From: an uncultured Sphingomonas sp. | GTDB taxonomy: Bacteria; Pseudomonadota; Alphaproteobacteria; Sphingomonadales; Sphingomonadaceae | NCBI GenBank assembly: GCA_934555855.1 | Contig: CAKTFL010000091.1 | Coordinates: 1-7,922, forward strand | Length of the DNA stretch: 7,922 nt | Direction of reading: 5' to 3' | In this document: piece after piece, positions 5,905 to 7,922 of the stretch | Layout of the letters: each line of letters opens with the position of its first letter | Numbering within the stretch: the first letter of the stretch is position 1 | The notes under the pieces: model-generated | Databases searched by the model: none | Told to the model about the DNA's origin: nothing | What the model saw: only the letters and a program-made list of their open reading frames with translations | Position numbers and translations under genes: made by a program

Positions 5905-7245
5905 ATGGACTCGATCGGACGCTCCTATCGCACCAGCGGCCGGGTGCCTGCGGACCACGCCGGTCGCCGATCAGTCGTCCACCGCGACATCCGCGCGCAG
6001 CTGACGCTCTGGGCCGTGGGCCTGATCGTGTTCCTCCTGCTCCAGCAGGTGTTCGGAGCGGTCGCGACCTTGACGGTGATCCTGCTGACGGGCGGGCTGA
6101 TGCTGCTGTACCGGGACGTGCTCGTCCCGATCCTGCTGCGCGGGGCACCCTTCCTCGCTTTTGGCCTATGGGCGATGACGTCCTATTTCTGGTCGTCGGC
6201 GCCGGACGTGTCGCTTCGATACGGATTTCAGCTGCTGCTGACGATCACCACCGCCCTGATGATCGCAGCCACTCTGCCGGCGCGCAAATTGCCGCAGGTT
6301 CTGTTCTTCGCGGCGGCGGTCATACTCGCAATGTCGGTGCTGAGCGGCCGGCAGGGCATGTCCGATACCGGGCCCGTGCTGATCGGGCTGACCGGGTCGA
6401 AGAACCAGTTCGGTTATCTTTGCCTCACGCTGATCATGTCCAGCTATGCCGTCATCCTGGGCATCGGCGGTCCTCCGCGTTTCGCCAGATGGGGCGCGGT
6501 CGCGATTCTGCCGGTCGCTATCCTGTTCCTGCTGATCGGCAAGGCCGCGGCGGCGCAAATACAGTTTCTGGGGGGAACGGCGCTGCTCGCCGTGCTGGTC
6601 TGGGCGACCCATGTCTCTCGGGCGACCAGGGCGGCAGTGCTCGGCATCGCTGCGATCGTCGGCCTGGGCACCGTTGCCGCCGCGCCGCAAATCGAGCAGT
6701 TCACCACCTACGTCCGGCAGGACGTGTTGAAGAAAGACGCGACGCTTACCGGCCGGACGGAGCTTTGGGCGAGAGCCGATTCACTGATCGAGCAGCGTCC
6801 GCTATTGGGCTGGGGTTATCGCTCGACCTGGCTCGGCGATAACAGCACGACGCGCGGCCTGTTGCGATGGGCCAACCTGACCGATGGCAAGGGGTTCAAC
6901 TTCCACAACCTCGCTCGGGAGATGTGGGTCGATCTCGGCATTGTCGGGCTGGTGCTTTTGATGGCGATCTATGCGGTCGGCCTGGTGCGGCTCGGGCTTG
7001 CCATGTACCTTCGCCCCACGCGGGAGATAGCGTTCCTGCTCACCCTGGCGACGCTGGTCATCGTGATCCGGGCAAACACCGAAATGAATATCGGGCCCTT
7101 CCTGTTCGACACGCTGATGATCTTTACCATCCTCGCTTATGCCGCCGGAGAAGCGCACACGGCGCGTGAAGCGCGGCCACGCCCCGACCCGAGTCGCGCG
7201 CGAGGAAGGCAATCGCGGCGCCCTCAATTTCGCACTGCCGAGTGA
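5905..7245 (+). CDS. O-antigen ligase/polymerase family membrane protein (probable Wzy-type EPS polymerase)
   Basis: A polytopic inner-membrane protein of 446 residues. After a hydrophilic N-terminus of about 30 residues there are roughly ten hydrophobic segments, starting near residue 33. A larger periplasmic loop lies between about residues 251 and 330, and a basic, Arg/Pro-rich tail of about 30 residues closes the chain. Family marks are GLTGSKNQFG (161-170), LTGRTELW followed by RPLLGWGY (271-296), and FNFHN with His324 followed by MWVDLGIVGL, as in the O-antigen ligase/Wzy superfamily (ExoQ-like). Such proteins join undecaprenyl-linked repeat units or ligate polymer on the periplasmic side. 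Polymerase is preferred over ligase because a co-polymerase and a glycosyltransferase are neighbours. The ATG at 5905 is the first start after an in-frame stop at 5884-5886, but it lacks a good Shine-Dalgarno sequence. Translation may be coupled to the barrel gene 35 bp upstream, or start at the GTG at 5944. Confidence 0.85.
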   Translation: MDSIGRSYRTSGRVPADHAGRRSVVHRDIRAQLTLWAVGLIVFLLLQQVFGAVATLTVILLTGGLMLLYRDVLVPILLRGAPFLAFGLWAMTSYFWSSAPDVSLRYGFQLLLTITTALMIAATLPARKLPQVLFFAAAVILAMSVLSGRQGMSDTGPVLIGLTGSKNQFGYLCLTLIMSSYAVILGIGGPPRFARWGAVAILPVAILFLLIGKAAAAQIQFLGGTALLAVLVWATHVSRATRAAVLGIAAIVGLGTVAAAPQIEQFTTYVRQDVLKKDATLTGRTELWARADSLIEQRPLLGWGYRSTWLGDNSTTRGLLRWANLTDGKGFNFHNLAREMWVDLGIVGLVLLMAIYAVGLVRLGLAMYLRPTREIAFLLTLATLVIVIRANTEMNIGPFLFDTLMIFTILAYAAGEAHTAREARPRPDPSRARGRQSRRPQFRTAE

Positions 7246-7252
7246 CGACCCG

Positions 7253-7922
7253 CTATGCTTCGCTCGACGCGACGCGCCAGTTTCCGCCCAGACGCTGCCG
7301 GGTACGCACGACTGCCTGTTCGCCCAGCTTTTCGAGCAGGTAATAGGATACCTGGGGCGAGCGGATGAATGCGGCAACAAGCTCGCCCACCGCACGCTCC
7401 TTCACCGCCCTGATCACCCGTCGCCATTGCAGACGGCAATCTACACTTCGGTAATGATCACGCAGCGCCATGCGCGCCGCCGGATCCAGCCCCTTGAACG
7501 ACAGCAGCCGCGCATCCGCTTCCCGCAACCGCAACAGGTCCGCTTCGGAATGATCGCCACTCAGCGATCCCGTCCGCTGCACATAGATATAGCCCTGCGG
7601 CTGCACGACCCGCAGCCGCCCACCGACCGCCAGCGCACGCGCGTACAGGTCGTAATCCTCGCCCAGCCTCAGCGCCTCGTCATAGCTCAGGCCATGTGCG
7701 TCCAGGAACGAGCGCCTGATCAGCGGCTTGATGAAGCCCAGCTCGGCCCGGCCCGCGCTACGATGCGCGACGTTCCCCCGGACAAAGTCCGCCAGTCCGA
7801 TATGGCCGTCATGCAGCTGCTCGGCTCCCAGCATCGGTCGCGGCGGCAGATGCTCGCTGCCCTCGTCGACGACGAGAACGTCGTCACCGATCAGATCGCA
7901 ATCGTCGGCAAAGGACAGAAGC
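7253..7922 (-). CDS. Family 2 glycosyltransferase, C-terminal part (ExoU-like)
   Basis: A cytoplasmic GT-A-fold sugar transferase that would build the lipid-linked repeat unit. The frame is open to the right edge, leaving 222 residues of a family normally near 300-350. The nucleotide-binding core and the first DxD motif therefore lie outside the window. Visible are a FADDCDLIGDDVLVVDEGS segment typical of the region after the DxD, a conserved IKPLIRRSFL stretch, and GEDYDLYARAL, whose Glu-Asp (codons 7658-7660 and 7655-7657) is the usual GT2 catalytic-base motif. GYIYVQRTGSLSGDHS follows, then a helical C-terminus ending in ASSEA. The pattern resembles succinoglycan-type GT2 enzymes such as ExoU; donor and acceptor cannot be told. 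The ATG at 7834 is internal, since family sequence continues upstream. The gene converges on the Wzy gene, with 7 bases between the stop codons. Confidence 0.88.
   Translation of the reverse strand, partial: LLSFADDCDLIGDDVLVVDEGSEHLPPRPMLGAEQLHDGHIGLADFVRGNVAHRSAGRAELGFIKPLIRRSFLDAHGLSYDEALRLGEDYDLYARALAVGGRLRVVQPQGYIYVQRTGSLSGDHSEADLLRLREADARLLSFKGLDPAARMALRDHYRSVDCRLQWRRVIRAVKERAVGELVAAFIRSPQVSYYLLEKLGEQAVVRTRQRLGGNWRVASSEA

Noticed and set aside
4679..6148. 489-codon open frame on the - strand across the barrel and polymerase genes
   Set aside because: It spans two well-supported + strand genes and the gap between them, is Arg/Gly/Ala-rich, and shows no family pattern.
1..7922. CRISPR array, tRNA, rRNA, insertion sequence or attachment site
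   Set aside because: No spaced direct repeats, cloverleaf-like elements, transposase motifs or terminal inverted repeats were seen on either strand.

Overview
The window is a high-GC, alphaproteobacterial-looking stretch, most likely from a sphingomonad. It holds part of an exopolysaccharide (EPS) assembly and export locus. The taxonomic call is an inference. It rests on base composition, on the type of outer-membrane barrel present, and on a PrtD/HlyD-type type I secretion pair embedded in a polysaccharide cluster. That last arrangement is known as atrD/atrB in Sphingomonas sphingan loci and as prsD/prsE in Rhizobium EPS loci. No RNA genes, insertion sequences, CRISPR arrays or other mobile elements were recognised.

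Layout, left to right on the + strand. (1) The 3' part of a polysaccharide co-polymerase fused to a bacterial tyrosine kinase (Wzc/ExoP type), up to 1282; its N-terminus lies outside the window. (2) A 125-bp intergenic region with a small GC-rich hairpin and a CtrA-like TTTA-N7-TTAACC box. (3) A type I secretion ABC transporter (1408-3144), followed 19 bp later by its membrane-fusion partner (3164-4540). (4) A 75-bp gap with a perfect 13-bp inverted repeat. (5) An outer-membrane beta-barrel precursor (4616-5869). (6) A multi-spanning O-antigen ligase/polymerase family protein, a probable Wzy (5905-7245). On the - strand, converging on the Wzy gene with only 7 bp between the stop codons, is the C-terminal two-thirds or so of a family 2 glycosyltransferase (7253 to the right edge).

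How the genes may work together. The glycosyltransferase would add a sugar to a lipid-linked repeat unit. The Wzy-like protein would polymerise flipped units in the periplasm, and the co-polymerase/kinase would control chain length and link to the export channel. The beta-barrel may serve as an outer-membrane exit or accessory porin. The type I secretion pair probably exports a protein connected with the polymer, such as a glycanase, lyase or surface protein, rather than the polysaccharide itself. Neither its substrate nor a TolC-type outer-membrane factor is in view. The parts belong to known families; I do not see a clearly new system. The points most worth a second look are the altered ABC signature motif, the barrel as a possible polysaccharide porin, the strong hairpin, and the CtrA-like box.
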